Shown piece by piece: positions 48,594-57,246 of a stretch of DNA of 64,000 nucleotides. Where the stretch lies: the NCBI RefSeq assembly GCF_040438925.1, contig NZ_CP159258.1:1812001-1876000 (forward strand), written 5' to 3'. The notes below the pieces were generated by a model, which was given only the letters and a program-made list of their open reading frames with translations, searched no databases and was not told the origin of the DNA. Positions within the stretch are counted from its first letter, which is position 1. Each line of letters starts with the position of its first letter. The translations under genes and the position numbers were made by a program. This stretch comes from Pseudomonas sp. MYb327. Lineage in GTDB: Bacteria; Pseudomonadota; Gammaproteobacteria; Pseudomonadales; Pseudomonadaceae.

Positions 48594-48942
48594 TCGAAGA
48601 GCGGAAAATCCAATTCTTTTATCGCTGTATTTGGTAACCCAGGCGGGGTCGTCAGATTTCTATCTGAAGAGCCCTGAGTGCTGAATAGGGTGCTCGTAAA
48701 TAGTCAAGTATTGATTCGTCAATAGTCAAATTTACAGGCGTAAACTTATATATTCTTTAGCCGCAATCCCTGCATTAGCGGGTCATGCACGTGGGTGAGC
48801 GCCCCGAATTCCGGAGCCACCCCCATTCAGAAATCGTTATGCGCTTGCGTCGCCAGCCTCCCAATCGCCGGGACGGGGTTTCCGCTGCAGGTACTTCTCA
48901 CAGGCAGGCTGCATCTGTGCAAACACATCGAGTGACACACCT
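48594..48942. other. AT-rich region upstream of the aldehyde dehydrogenase gene
   Basis: This 349-bp region has no gene and drops clearly in GC around 48690-48770. It contains the tandem GTCAA site described separately and presumably the promoter of the aldehyde dehydrogenase gene. Confidence 0.7.
48701..48730 (+). promoter_or_regulatory. Tandem operator (GTCAA x2, 22-bp period), aldehyde dehydrogenase side
   Basis: GTCAA occurs at 48703 and again at 48725, in the same orientation and exactly 22 bp apart, a layout typical of AraC-family half-sites on one helix face. The 17-base spacer matches the site at 51446-51476 at 13 positions. It lies about 215 bp before the dehydrogenase start. Confidence 0.6.
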
Positions 48943-50370
48943 ATGAACGCTAAAGCCGAAATCCCGGTTGAGTTTCTTCAATGCCTGGAAAGTCAGCAGG
49001 CCCATTTTCGAAACAACCGCTACCCAGACGCTGTACAGCGCGTAACTGACCTCAAAGCGTTGGTGCGCCTGGTGGCCGATAATCGTGAAGCGCTCATCGA
49101 GGCGGTCAATAAGGATTACGGCTGCCGTTCGCGCTTTGAAACGACCTTCGCCGAGATCGCTGTCACACTCGATGGCCTGCAAGACACCATCAAGCGGGTG
49201 AAGAAGTGGATGAAGCCGCAGAAGCGCCACGTTGATCCGATGCAACTACCGCTAGCGCGGGCCCGGCTAATTCCGCAGCCGATAGGTGTAGTGGGTGTTG
49301 TCGTGCCCTGGAACTTCCCGATCGCCATGGCATTTCACCCGCTGACGAGCATTTTTGCTGCGGGTAACAGCGCCATGGTGAAGATGTCAGAGAACTCAAA
49401 CCATCTGGCGGGTTTGCTGAAGACACTGACGCCGCGTTATTTCCCTACAGGCAAATTAGCTTTTTTTGAGGACGGCGGTGGTCGTGGCCCAGCGTTTACC
49501 GCATTAGAGTTCGATCATGTTTTCTTCACCGGCTCACCAGCCACCGGTAAAGCGGTCATGGCCAATGCCGCGCAGAATCTGACGCCTGTTACGCTTGAAC
49601 TCGGTGGCAAGTCGCCAGCTGTAGTCGCCCCGGACTACCCGATCGACAAGGCTGCGCAGCGCATTCTGTGGGCCAAGACGTTCAACGCCGGGCAAATCTG
49701 CACCAACGTGGATTACCTGTTCTTGCCTGAAGGCAAGGTGAACGCGTTTGTCGAAGCGGCAAAGGCCTATTGCGCCAAGCACTACCCCGACATCAATGGC
49801 GGCGACTACACCGCAGTGATCGATCAGCGCGCTTATGACCGCTTGCACGCTGCGTTGGACGACGCCAAGGCCAAGGGCGCGACGCTGGTCAATCTGATCG
49901 AGTCGCAGTCGCCCGATGCGAGCCGCCGAATCATGGCGCCGACCATCGTGCTCAATCCGACTGAAGACATGGACCTGATGCAGCGCGAGATCTTTGGCCC
50001 GATCCTGCCTATCAAAACCTACCGCACCCGCGAGGAAGTGACCGCCTACATCAATGAGCGTCCGCGCCCGCTGGCGTTCTATGCGTATACCAACGAGCGC
50101 AGCCTGGCGGACTGGTACATCTACAACACGCTCTCCGGTGGTGTGACCATTAACGACAGCCTGTTGCATGTCAGTGTTCACAGCCTGCCGTTCGGGGGCA
50201 TCGGTAATAGCGGCATGGGGCACTACCATGGCTATGAAGGTTTCCAGACGTTTTCCAAGATGCGCCCGGTGCTGTATCAGGGCCCGATCCGGGCGATCAA
50301 CATGATGCTGCCGCCCTACGGCGCGAAGGTGGAAAAAATGCTCAACATGATGATTCGCATGAAGAGCTGA
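48943..50370 (+). CDS. Aldehyde dehydrogenase (coniferyl-aldehyde dehydrogenase-like)
   Basis: A 475-residue NAD(P)-dependent dehydrogenase of the class 3-like subgroup that includes coniferyl aldehyde dehydrogenase (CalB), oxidising aryl or fatty aldehydes to acids. Motifs are VVVPWNFPIAMAFHPLTSIF, FFTGSPATGKAVM, TLELGGKSPAVVAP with general base Glu219, and NAGQICTNVDYLFLP with nucleophile Cys253. The EIFGPILPIKTY and LPFGGIGNSGMGHYHGYEGF stretches are typical. The ribosome site is weak. Its stop is 7 bp from that of the convergent AraC gene. The tandem GTCAA site upstream suggests control by that AraC protein. Substrate unknown; the next genes suggest it oxidises an aldehyde before CoA activation. 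Confidence 0.93.
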   Translation: MNAKAEIPVEFLQCLESQQAHFRNNRYPDAVQRVTDLKALVRLVADNREALIEAVNKDYGCRSRFETTFAEIAVTLDGLQDTIKRVKKWMKPQKRHVDPMQLPLARARLIPQPIGVVGVVVPWNFPIAMAFHPLTSIFAAGNSAMVKMSENSNHLAGLLKTLTPRYFPTGKLAFFEDGGGRGPAFTALEFDHVFFTGSPATGKAVMANAAQNLTPVTLELGGKSPAVVAPDYPIDKAAQRILWAKTFNAGQICTNVDYLFLPEGKVNAFVEAAKAYCAKHYPDINGGDYTAVIDQRAYDRLHAALDDAKAKGATLVNLIESQSPDASRRIMAPTIVLNPTEDMDLMQREIFGPILPIKTYRTREEVTAYINERPRPLAFYAYTNERSLADWYIYNTLSGGVTINDSLLHVSVHSLPFGGIGNSGMGHYHGYEGFQTFSKMRPVLYQGPIRAINMMLPPYGAKVEKMLNMMIRMKS

Positions 50371-50377
50371 GATCCCT

Positions 50378-51397
50378 TCACTCAATTGTCGGCTCTGGAC
50401 TATCGGCCAGCTGTCGCCACTTGCGTGGCGACATGCCGGTCCATTGTTTGAACGCGCGACTGAATGCAGTGAGGTCGGCAAAGCCCAGGTTCAACGCCAG
50501 AGAGGTCAGGTCGATAGAGCTGCTGGTTAGGTGGTGCTTTGCCAGCCGCAAGCGCGACGATTTGAGTGTGTGCGCAAAGCTGCTGTCCTGCGCCTTGAGG
50601 CGTTGCTGCAGGCTGCGTGGATGCAATTCAACAAGCTTGGCCACCATGGTCAGATTGCACTCACCGGTTGGCAGCAAGGCATCGATGGCGCTTTCCACCT
50701 GGCGGGCCAGGCTGAAGGGCGCCAGGCGTTGCCAGCCAGTGCGCCATTGCAGCGTCAGGTGATCTCGCCAGCGCTGATTAACCACTACCGGTTGGTCCAA
50801 CAGGGTGGCGGGATAGCTCAACAGGTTTATCGCCTGGTCATAGCGAATCGGCCCGCGCACAGCGTGCTCGTAGGCTTTGGCATGAACAGGCTTGTGGATT
50901 TGCAGGCCGACTTCAAGCGGAGGCAAATCGACGTCATGCAGTTGCCTCATGCCTTGGGCAAATACCGCCAGGGTTAGTGCATTGAGCTGTTCGCAGTCCA
51001 CATCCTCGGCAAATGCAAACCGCCAGTGGATCGCAAAACTCGACTCGGATGTGCTGATTTCCCAGAGAAGCCCGCGAGCGTGAAAGTCCATGTTCTTCTG
51101 CAGCAACTGCAAGGCATCACCCACGGTGGCCTGTAGGCACAGGCACGAGCCGAGTGCGCCGAGCACTTCCAGTCCCTGACGATTGCCCAGACGTACACCA
51201 AAGTCTGGCGCCTTGCAGCGTAATGCCGCCAAACGCAGCAGCTCAGCCATCGCGACATAAGGGACGTAGAGGTCCGGGGAGTGCGTCACTGCCTGACTCA
51301 ACCCGGCTTCACGCAAGAGGCGTTCGGGTTCCTGGCCCAGTTCGCGAACCAGTTCGGAAAACCCTAAAAGCGCGCCACTTCGGACGAAATAGTTCAT
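50378..51397 (-). CDS. AraC-family regulator (OruR/Arabinose-binding-type N-terminus), first copy
   Basis: A 339-residue protein from the ATG at 51397 (AGGTGA upstream). Residues 1-190 form the ligand-binding domain seen in the OruR/ArgR-like AraC group (ALLGFSELVRELGQEPERLL, GNRQGLEVLGALGSCLCLQA). The C-terminal two-helix DNA-binding domain has HPRSLQQRLKAQDSSFAHTL and SIDLTSLALNLGFADLTAFS followed by RAFKQWTGMSPRKWR. It is divergent from the aldolase operon, with a tandem site in the 160-bp gap placed to regulate both genes. It is the likely activator of the aldolase-GMC-MaoC operon and the aldehyde dehydrogenase. Confidence 0.93.
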   Translation of the reverse strand: MNYFVRSGALLGFSELVRELGQEPERLLREAGLSQAVTHSPDLYVPYVAMAELLRLAALRCKAPDFGVRLGNRQGLEVLGALGSCLCLQATVGDALQLLQKNMDFHARGLLWEISTSESSFAIHWRFAFAEDVDCEQLNALTLAVFAQGMRQLHDVDLPPLEVGLQIHKPVHAKAYEHAVRGPIRYDQAINLLSYPATLLDQPVVVNQRWRDHLTLQWRTGWQRLAPFSLARQVESAIDALLPTGECNLTMVAKLVELHPRSLQQRLKAQDSSFAHTLKSSRLRLAKHHLTSSSIDLTSLALNLGFADLTAFSRAFKQWTGMSPRKWRQLADSPEPTIE

Positions 51398-51445
51398 CGG
51401 CTGATCACCTGTTGGCGTTCCTGAGTACGAAAAAATACTCGCCAA

Positions 51446-51476
51446 TGGTCAAGTTTTGTTTCGTGAATTGTCAAGA
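51446..51476. promoter_or_regulatory. Tandem operator (GTCAA x2, 22-bp period) between AraC and aldolase genes
   Basis: GTCAA at 51448 and 51470, same orientation, 22 bp apart. The spacer (GTTTTGTTTCGTGAATT) matches that of the 48701 site at 13 of 17 positions. It is 49 bp from the araC start and 82 bp from the aldolase start, a good position for autoregulation and operon activation. Confidence 0.65.
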
Positions 51477-51557
51477 TAATCCAGCGGCTTTTGTTTACTT
51501 TGCTAGTACCTAAACCTGCGTGAGTGCGCTGCATTCGCGCCGCTGGAGTCTATAAAG

Positions 51558-52373
51558 ATGACAACAAAACTACCTGCAGCAATGGTTAATGCCCTGTTCG
51601 GTCCGCGCCCAGAGGGTGTCGAGATTCCAGAGCCACCTTGTTTCGACTCTATTGCCAAAGAGCGCCAATACCGCAAGGAGCAGCTTGCCGCTGGCTTCCG
51701 AATTTTTGGCCGGTTCGGCTTTTCCGAAGGTGTCGCAGGGCACATCACGGTGCGTGATCCCGAACGCCCGTCCGAGTGGTTTTGGGTGAACCCGTTTGGC
51801 AAGAGTTTCAGCCGTATCCGTGCTTCGGACCTGGTCCTGGTCGACCATGAAGGCCACGTCGTCCAAGGGCAATACGCGGTCAATCGCGCGGCCCTGGTCA
51901 TTCATTCCCATGTCCACGCAGCACGCCCCGATGCACTGGCCGCTGCGCATGCCCACTCGTTGCACGGCAAGGCGTTTTCCAGCCTGGGTATCCCGCTTGC
52001 GCCCATCACTCAGGATGCCTGCGCCTTCTACGAAGATCATGGCTTGTATAGCGAATTCGGCGGCGTCGCGACCGAGGTGGACGAAGGCGTGCGTATCGGT
52101 GAAGCGTTGGGCAAACACAAGGCGGTAATCCTGCAGAACCATGGCTTGCTGACGGTCGGCCAGTCCGTCGCCGAAGCCATCTGGTGGTTTATCACGATGG
52201 AGCGTTCCTGCCAGGCGCAGTTGTTGGCCATGGCCGCCGGCACGCCCAAGTTGATTGATCACCAGACCGCGCTAGGCGTGCGTTCGCAGGTCGGCACGCC
52301 TTACGCCGGCTGGTTCCAGGCAAGACCGTTGTGGGATCAAATCACCCACAGCGATCCCGATCTATTCAATTGA
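51558..52373 (+). CDS. Class II aldolase/adducin family protein
   Basis: A 271-residue zinc-dependent enzyme fold used for retro-aldol cleavage or decarboxylation. Metal ligands are visible: VIHSHVHAARPDALAAAHAH gives the HxH and later His residues, and VILQNHGLLTVG gives the C-terminal His. The upstream region (GFSEGVAGHITVRDP) carries the phosphate- or carboxylate-binding GHIT motif. The sequence lacks strong similarity to fuculose- or ribulose-phosphate aldolases and belongs to the general 'adducin-like' branch, often with unknown substrates. It heads the operon with the GMC and MaoC genes (32-bp gap, then overlap) and is the nearest target of the tandem operator. Confidence 0.9.
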   Translation: MTTKLPAAMVNALFGPRPEGVEIPEPPCFDSIAKERQYRKEQLAAGFRIFGRFGFSEGVAGHITVRDPERPSEWFWVNPFGKSFSRIRASDLVLVDHEGHVVQGQYAVNRAALVIHSHVHAARPDALAAAHAHSLHGKAFSSLGIPLAPITQDACAFYEDHGLYSEFGGVATEVDEGVRIGEALGKHKAVILQNHGLLTVGQSVAEAIWWFITMERSCQAQLLAMAAGTPKLIDHQTALGVRSQVGTPYAGWFQARPLWDQITHSDPDLFN

Positions 52374-52405
52374 TGTACCCGCACAAAATAAAAAAGGTAC
52401 CTGAG

Positions 52406-54055
52406 ATGAGCGGTAACAAGTGGGATTACATTATTGTCGGTGGCGGGTCCGCCGGCTCAGTGCTGGCAAACCGTTTGAGTGAATGTGCCAGCAACCGTGT
52501 GCTGCTGCTGGAGGCCGGCCCGAGTGGACGCTGGAGCCCGTTGGTGGCTATCCCGGCCGGCGCGGTGGCGCTGATGAAGAGTCGTCGTTACAACTGGCTG
52601 TTTGAAACCGAGCCGCAGCCGCAACTGGCCAACCGCCGGATGTTTCAACCGCGTGGTCGCTGTCTCGGTGGTTCGAGCAGTATCAACCTGGCGGTCAATA
52701 CCCGGGGGCAGCCTTGGGACTACGATGAGTGGGAGCGTTTGGGCTGCCCGGGTTGGGGCTTTCGCGATGTCTTGCCCTTTTTCAAGAAGTCGGAGAATTT
52801 CGAGCCTGTCAGTCAGCCTGCCGACGCGCCATTTCACGGCAAGGGCGGGCCGTTGAACATTGCTGAACGGCGATGGACCAGCCCCTACGGTCACGCCTTT
52901 CTCGAAGCTTGTGCGCAGGCCGGGTTGCCACGCAGTTCTGACCCTAATGGTGCCGATCAAGAGGGGGCGTGCCTGCAACGCGCCTACCAAAAAAACGGAC
53001 GACGCTGCAGCAATGCCAGGGCCTACCTGAACCCGGCGCGTGACCGGGAAAACCTGCAGATCATCACCGGCGCCCATGCCACCCGTGTGCTGTTGGACGG
53101 CAAGCGCGCCGTGGGTGTCGAGTACATGCGCAACGGCAAGTTGTGCCAGGCCCGGGCAAGCGCCGAAGTCATTCTCAGCGGCGGCGCGTTCCAGTCGCCA
53201 CAGCTTCTGCTGCTGTCGGGCATAGGCCCGCGGGCTGAGCTGGAGAAGCATGGCATTCAGGTTCGCCATGAACTGGAGGGGGTAGGGCAGAACCTGCAAG
53301 ATCACCTCGCGGTCGTGCTCAACGTGCGTACGCACACCCGCCGGGGCATCTCTTTGCACCCCTCGTCGCTCCTTCAGGCGGTAAAAGCCCTGGCGCAGTT
53401 CGTCTTCCGTCGTCGTGGGATGCTCACCACCAATGTGATCGAGGCGGGGGCGTTTGTGCGTTCGTTGCCACAGGAGTCCATGCCCGACATGCAGTTGCAT
53501 TGCGCGCCCATCATGTATCGCGATCACGGGCGTGACATGCGCTTGCCTGCGTCCGGCTACGGCTATTCGATGGCGATCAACGACGGTCGACCGCTCTCCC
53601 GCGGCCGGGTTGGCCTGCACAGCAGTAATCCGCTGGCACCTCCATTGATTGACCCTAACTACCTGAGTCACGCGCGTGACCTGCAACGACTGGTCTTGGG
53701 CGTCAAAATGATGCGCAAGATTATTGCCCAGCCGGTGCTCGCGGTGCACAACAAGTGCGAGATCAATCCTGGCCCGCAGGTGCAAACCGATGAGCAACTC
53801 GAAGCCTGGGTACGGGAGAACGTTGAAACGGCCTATCACCCAGTGGGCAGCTGCAAAATGGGCCCCGCCAGCGATGCGATGGCCGTGGTTGATGCGCGGT
53901 TGCGTGTGCACGGCCTCGATGGGCTGCGCGTGATCGACGCGTCAATCATGCCAACCCTGGTAAACGGCAATACTAACCAGCCAGTCACCATGATTGGCGA
54001 GAAGGGCGCGAGCATGATTCTTGAAGATGCCGCTGCCTTGGAGCGCGCTGTATGA
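52406..54055 (+). CDS. GMC-family FAD oxidoreductase (choline dehydrogenase-like)
   Basis: From the ATG at 52406 the 549-residue flavoenzyme opens with the FAD motif [20 protein letters not shown]; the in-frame extension into the aldolase gene is not used. GMC signatures follow: [38 protein letters not shown] and [20 protein letters not shown]. The catalytic pair is His478 ([12 protein letters not shown]) and Asn522, 44 residues apart as in choline oxidase. It oxidises an alcohol to an aldehyde, which the upstream aldehyde dehydrogenase could use. It is translationally coupled to the MaoC gene (ATGA). Substrate not determinable. Confidence 0.94.
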   Translation: MSGNKWDYIIVGGGSAGSVLANRLSECASNRVLLLEAGPSGRWSPLVAIPAGAVALMKSRRYNWLFETEPQPQLANRRMFQPRGRCLGGSSSINLAVNTRGQPWDYDEWERLGCPGWGFRDVLPFFKKSENFEPVSQPADAPFHGKGGPLNIAERRWTSPYGHAFLEACAQAGLPRSSDPNGADQEGACLQRAYQKNGRRCSNARAYLNPARDRENLQIITGAHATRVLLDGKRAVGVEYMRNGKLCQARASAEVILSGGAFQSPQLLLLSGIGPRAELEKHGIQVRHELEGVGQNLQDHLAVVLNVRTHTRRGISLHPSSLLQAVKALAQFVFRRRGMLTTNVIEAGAFVRSLPQESMPDMQLHCAPIMYRDHGRDMRLPASGYGYSMAINDGRPLSRGRVGLHSSNPLAPPLIDPNYLSHARDLQRLVLGVKMMRKIIAQPVLAVHNKCEINPGPQVQTDEQLEAWVRENVETAYHPVGSCKMGPASDAMAVVDARLRVHGLDGLRVIDASIMPTLVNGNTNQPVTMIGEKGASMILEDAAALERAV

Positions 54056-54537
54056 ACATGAGTTATCACTACGACCACCTGGCTCAATTCGTGGGCAAGG
54101 AACTGGGCGTTTCCGAATGGGCCCTGGTTGACCAGGCACGAATCAACGAGTTCGCCCATTGCACGGAAGACCACCAGTGGATTCATGTGGATGAGGTACG
54201 TTGCCAGGTTGAAAGCCCTTTTGGTACGACCATCGCCCACGGCTTTCTAAACCTGTCACTGCTCGGTGGCTTGATGATGCAGATGGGCATCGTGCCTGCC
54301 GGTGTGAGCAGCCTGGTCAATGCCGGCGTGACCAACGTTCGCTTCAAAAATGCCGTGCGCGCGGGCACGCGTGTCCGGGCGCGGGCCTCGGTGCATTCGG
54401 TCGAGGTCAAGGATGGCGGGCGTACCTTGCTGATACTTCTGGCTCAGCTGGAGCTGGAGGGTCAAGCGGAGCCTGCGTTGACCGCTGAGTGTGTGGCTAT
54501 GCTCTTTCGAGAGGTGACAAGTGACGCTGTTGCATAA
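54052..54537 (+). CDS. MaoC-family (hot-dog) dehydratase/hydratase
   Basis: A 161-residue hot-dog fold protein. The catalytic signature [18 protein letters not shown] gives Asp40 and His45, the dyad of (R)-specific enoyl-CoA hydratases, and [14 protein letters not shown] is the matching overhang motif. Such enzymes hydrate 2-enoyl-CoA esters or act on related thioesters; the NodN-like length fits. It overlaps the GMC gene by 4 bp. Its presence with an acyl-CoA synthetase nearby supports a CoA-ester pathway, but no thiolase or 3-hydroxyacyl-CoA dehydrogenase is in the window. Confidence 0.9.
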   Translation: MNMSYHYDHLAQFVGKELGVSEWALVDQARINEFAHCTEDHQWIHVDEVRCQVESPFGTTIAHGFLNLSLLGGLMMQMGIVPAGVSSLVNAGVTNVRFKNAVRAGTRVRARASVHSVEVKDGGRTLLILLAQLELEGQAEPALTAECVAMLFREVTSDAVA

Positions 54538-54624
54538 CTGATGTTCTCTCCCGCTACGGGGTCTTGCGTTGCCTGTGTTTGAATGGCCTTGCAGCCGCCA
54601 ACGACATTGCCCCGGGGCGCGACA

Positions 54625-55230
54625 ATGACCGTGAAAAACCTTCTCGATGCGAGCGCTTCAGATTTGTTTAGGGCCGTGCTTTGCCGTTACGGCGTGAACG
54701 AGCCCGAACTCTGGGAGCACCTGTTGCAGGTGCTCGAACTGCGCGACTACGCCCCCGATCAGCACATCGTTCGTGCCGGCGAAATGCCGACGCATTTCTT
54801 CGTCATCCTCAATGGCCTGGTGCGCTATTACTATTCTTCGCCAGAAGGAAAGGACTGGAACAAAGCCTTTTTTCACGAAGGCGCGTTGGTCGGTTCACTT
54901 AGCGCCTATTTGAAGCAGCAACCTTGTACCTACAGCATTGAAGTGCTGGAGAAGAGTCGCTTGGTGGCTGTGCCGCTGCAGATTTTTACCCAGCAACAGG
55001 GGCGCTCCTTGCAGATGCAGGGGATGCTCGACAAGGTCACTCGGGAAATCATGCTGCGTAACGAATCGCGAGAGGCGCTGCTGCTGACCTGCAATAGCGA
55101 GCAACGCTATCGCTGGTTGCGCGAAAACGAAAACTGGTTGCTGGCGCGGGTCCCGCAGTACCAGCTCGCGAGCTATCTGAGTATGGATGCTGTGTCGTTC
55201 TCGCGGATCAAACGCAAGTTAGGCTGCTGA
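54625..55230 (+). CDS. Crp/Fnr-family transcriptional regulator
   Basis: The start at 54625 (MTVKNLLDASASDLFRAVLC) is favoured over one 14 codons upstream, which lies before a purine-rich GGGG. The 201-residue protein has a cyclic-nucleotide-binding fold (DYAPDQHIVRAGEMPTHFFV, FHEGALVGSLSAYLKQQPCT) without the FNR cysteines or the exact cAMP pocket, and a C-terminal winged helix in which LASYLSMDAVSFSRIKRKLG is the recognition region. It follows the MaoC gene by 87 bp and converges on the acyl-CoA synthetase gene. The palindrome TTAAC-AATT-GTTAA before that gene has the 5-4-5 form of Crp/Fnr sites and is a plausible target. Confidence 0.9.
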   Translation: MTVKNLLDASASDLFRAVLCRYGVNEPELWEHLLQVLELRDYAPDQHIVRAGEMPTHFFVILNGLVRYYYSSPEGKDWNKAFFHEGALVGSLSAYLKQQPCTYSIEVLEKSRLVAVPLQIFTQQQGRSLQMQGMLDKVTREIMLRNESREALLLTCNSEQRYRWLRENENWLLARVPQYQLASYLSMDAVSFSRIKRKLGC

Positions 55231-55242
55231 ATACCAGCAGCC
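55222..55242. terminator. Hairpin at the stop of the Crp/Fnr gene
   Basis: GGCTGCTG and CAGCAGCC pair around a 5-base loop, overlapping the TGA stop. A second inverted repeat (AGCCTGC at 55258 with GCAGGCT at 55291) follows, so the 92-bp gap between convergent genes is filled with potential terminators. Confidence 0.6.
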
Positions 55243-55322
55243 TGTCAGATGCCAAAAAGCCTGCTCGAGAAGACGATCGAACATATGCGGGCAGGCTCGC
55301 TCTTGCATTAGTTCAGGTGCAC

Positions 55323-57041
55323 TTACTGCACGGCATGCACACCCATCCCCAAACGCTGAGCCTGCTCGGCACACCAGCTCTGATGTTCAAGCGGTACGCT
55401 ATCGAGATTGAGCACCAGGCTGCCATCAGCGTGCTGATTAACCTCTACGGTCAGCTCATTGCCGCACCGCTGCCTGGCAAGTTCGTTGTAAACGTAGGCT
55501 GCCGCTACCTCGCGTAAGCGATGCTTGATGATCTTGCCCACCGCTGTGATCGGCAGTGCGTCGACCAGGAAGATCTGTTTCGGGCAGGCGGGGCGTTCGG
55601 CGATATTATCGAAGGCGTACTGGCGCAGTTCGTCAATGCTGGCCACGCAGCCCTGTCGTAGCTGTACGAACACCACTGGCAGCTCACCAGCATATTCATC
55701 GGGCATGCCGACGGCAGCCGCCAGTGACACCTGCGGATGGGATTCCAGGCAGTTCTCTATCAGAGCCGGGTCGATATTGTGGCCGCTGCGTATGATCAGA
55801 TCCTTGGCCCTGCCGGTGATAAAGAGGTTGCCCTGATCGTCCAGGCGGCCCAGGTCGCCGGTGCGTAGCCAGCCATCGTCGAGTGGGCTTTCAGTTTGTC
55901 CGAGATAGCCAGGGAACACCGTCGGCCCGCGCACACAGATCTCGCCACTCTCGGCAATACGCACCTGCATTGCACCGCTCACGTGCCCGGCGCTGCCTGG
56001 AATGGAAGGGCAACGCAGATTAGGCAAGGTAATGACGCCGGCCGCCTCGGTCATGCCGTAGGCCTGGTACAGATTCAGCCCGGTGGTCTCTCGCAGTTTT
56101 TCGCAGAGCGCTGCTGGCACCGGCGCGCCACCGGAAATCATGAAACGCAAGGAGCTGATGTCATGGTTGCCAACGGGGATGTCGAGCATGGCTGCCACCG
56201 AGGTTGGGATGCCGCCACTGATAGTGATGCCGTAGTGCTCGACCAGTTGCCAGTGACGCTGGATCACCTCGCGATTGCGGAATCCGGAAAGCGTCGGCAG
56301 CAGCATGCGCAAGCCACTCGCCATACCGCCCAGGCTGTTTACCAAGGCACCGGCGACGTGGAAGAGCGGCAAGCCGTTGAGTGCTACGTCAGTCGAGCTG
56401 GCTTCCATGCAGCGCACATAGGCGTGCGCTGCCGCGACCTGGTTGGCGTGGGTGTGGCAGGCGATCTTGGGCAGCCCTGTGGTGCCGCCGGTGTGGAAGT
56501 AAGCCGCGATGTCATCGGCCTGCGGTTGAAGCACAGGCTCCAATTCGGCATCGCTATAGTCTGGGAGCAATGCGTCAAAAAAGTACTCGCCTCCAGGCGC
56601 CAGCACCGCAATGCATTTGGGCCGGTGTGGCAGCCGTTGGGCCACGCTCAGGGTCTTCTGCCACAGATCGGAACCTGGCGTCGGCCCAGGTACGAACATC
56701 AACTCTGTCTTTGCCTTGAGCATCAAGTTGTACAGCGCGTCCTCACTGAGCAGCGGGTTGATCGGGTTGGCAACCCCTACGCTGGCAGCGGCCCAGAGCA
56801 AATACTGGCTTTGCGGAATGTTCGGCAACAGCATCGAGACCACCGGTCTACGGGTGCCCGCGAGGTCCAGAAGCAGGCGCGCTGAACGGTTGATATTGGC
56901 CAGTAGTTCGTTATAGCTGACGTGCTGTTCCTGCAGGGGTTCCAGGTTGCTGAGGTAGGTCAGCGCGGTGTGATCGCCATAAGTGTTGGCCGACGCCTGG
57001 AAGAGTTCATACACCGTTTTCGCACAAGGTGGGGTGATCAT
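55323..57041 (-). CDS. Acyl-CoA synthetase (AMP-forming, FadD-like)
   Basis: A 572-residue ANL-superfamily ligase that forms acyl-AMP and then acyl-CoA. The start at 57041 has AGGA 8 bases upstream; the extension to 57107 is not conserved and crosses the palindrome. Core motifs are the phosphate-binding YFHTGGTTGLPKIACHT, YQAYGMTEAAGVITLP, DDGWLRTGDLGRL, GRAKDLIIRSGHNIDP and the catalytic Lys near PITAVGKIIKHRLRE. The P-loop reads TGGTTG rather than SSGTTG. An additional C-terminal extension follows the Lys. It is convergent with the Crp/Fnr gene and preceded by a terminator from the second AraC gene. The acid activated is unknown. Confidence 0.92.
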   Translation of the reverse strand: MITPPCAKTVYELFQASANTYGDHTALTYLSNLEPLQEQHVSYNELLANINRSARLLLDLAGTRRPVVSMLLPNIPQSQYLLWAAASVGVANPINPLLSEDALYNLMLKAKTELMFVPGPTPGSDLWQKTLSVAQRLPHRPKCIAVLAPGGEYFFDALLPDYSDAELEPVLQPQADDIAAYFHTGGTTGLPKIACHTHANQVAAAHAYVRCMEASSTDVALNGLPLFHVAGALVNSLGGMASGLRMLLPTLSGFRNREVIQRHWQLVEHYGITISGGIPTSVAAMLDIPVGNHDISSLRFMISGGAPVPAALCEKLRETTGLNLYQAYGMTEAAGVITLPNLRCPSIPGSAGHVSGAMQVRIAESGEICVRGPTVFPGYLGQTESPLDDGWLRTGDLGRLDDQGNLFITGRAKDLIIRSGHNIDPALIENCLESHPQVSLAAAVGMPDEYAGELPVVFVQLRQGCVASIDELRQYAFDNIAERPACPKQIFLVDALPITAVGKIIKHRLREVAAAYVYNELARQRCGNELTVEVNQHADGSLVLNLDSVPLEHQSWCAEQAQRLGMGVHAVQ

Positions 57042-57100
57042 GCTGCAGTCCTGTGGTTTCTTGTTTTTCCCATTGTGGGCAGGACAGATGAAGGGGGGCA

Positions 57101-57114
57101 TTAACAATTGTTAA
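57101..57114. promoter_or_regulatory. Perfect palindrome TTAACAATTGTTAA, candidate Crp/Fnr-type operator
   Basis: A perfect 14-bp palindrome, TTAAC-N4-GTTAA, 60 bp before the acyl-CoA synthetase start. The 5-4-5 arrangement is that of Crp/Fnr-family sites (FNR: TTGAT-N4-ATCAA). The nearest such regulator is the gene at 54625. Confidence 0.45.
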
Positions 57115-57148
57115 GAAAAAAAGAGCGCTCAGTGTGTGCTGGCGCTCT
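57115..57148 (-). terminator. Intrinsic terminator after the second AraC gene
   Basis: On the minus strand AGAGCGC and GCGCTCT pair around a 13-base loop and are followed by seven Ts. It is 99 bp past the AraC stop and just before the acyl-CoA synthetase promoter region, so the two genes are transcribed separately. Confidence 0.85.
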
Positions 57149-57246
57149 CAAGGAGGAGTTGCGTCATCTGACGTGCAGCCCGAAGGGGCGTTGTTCAGAC
57201 ATCGTCATTGTTCACTGGCATCAAGGCAAATACCGTTCAATTGGCG

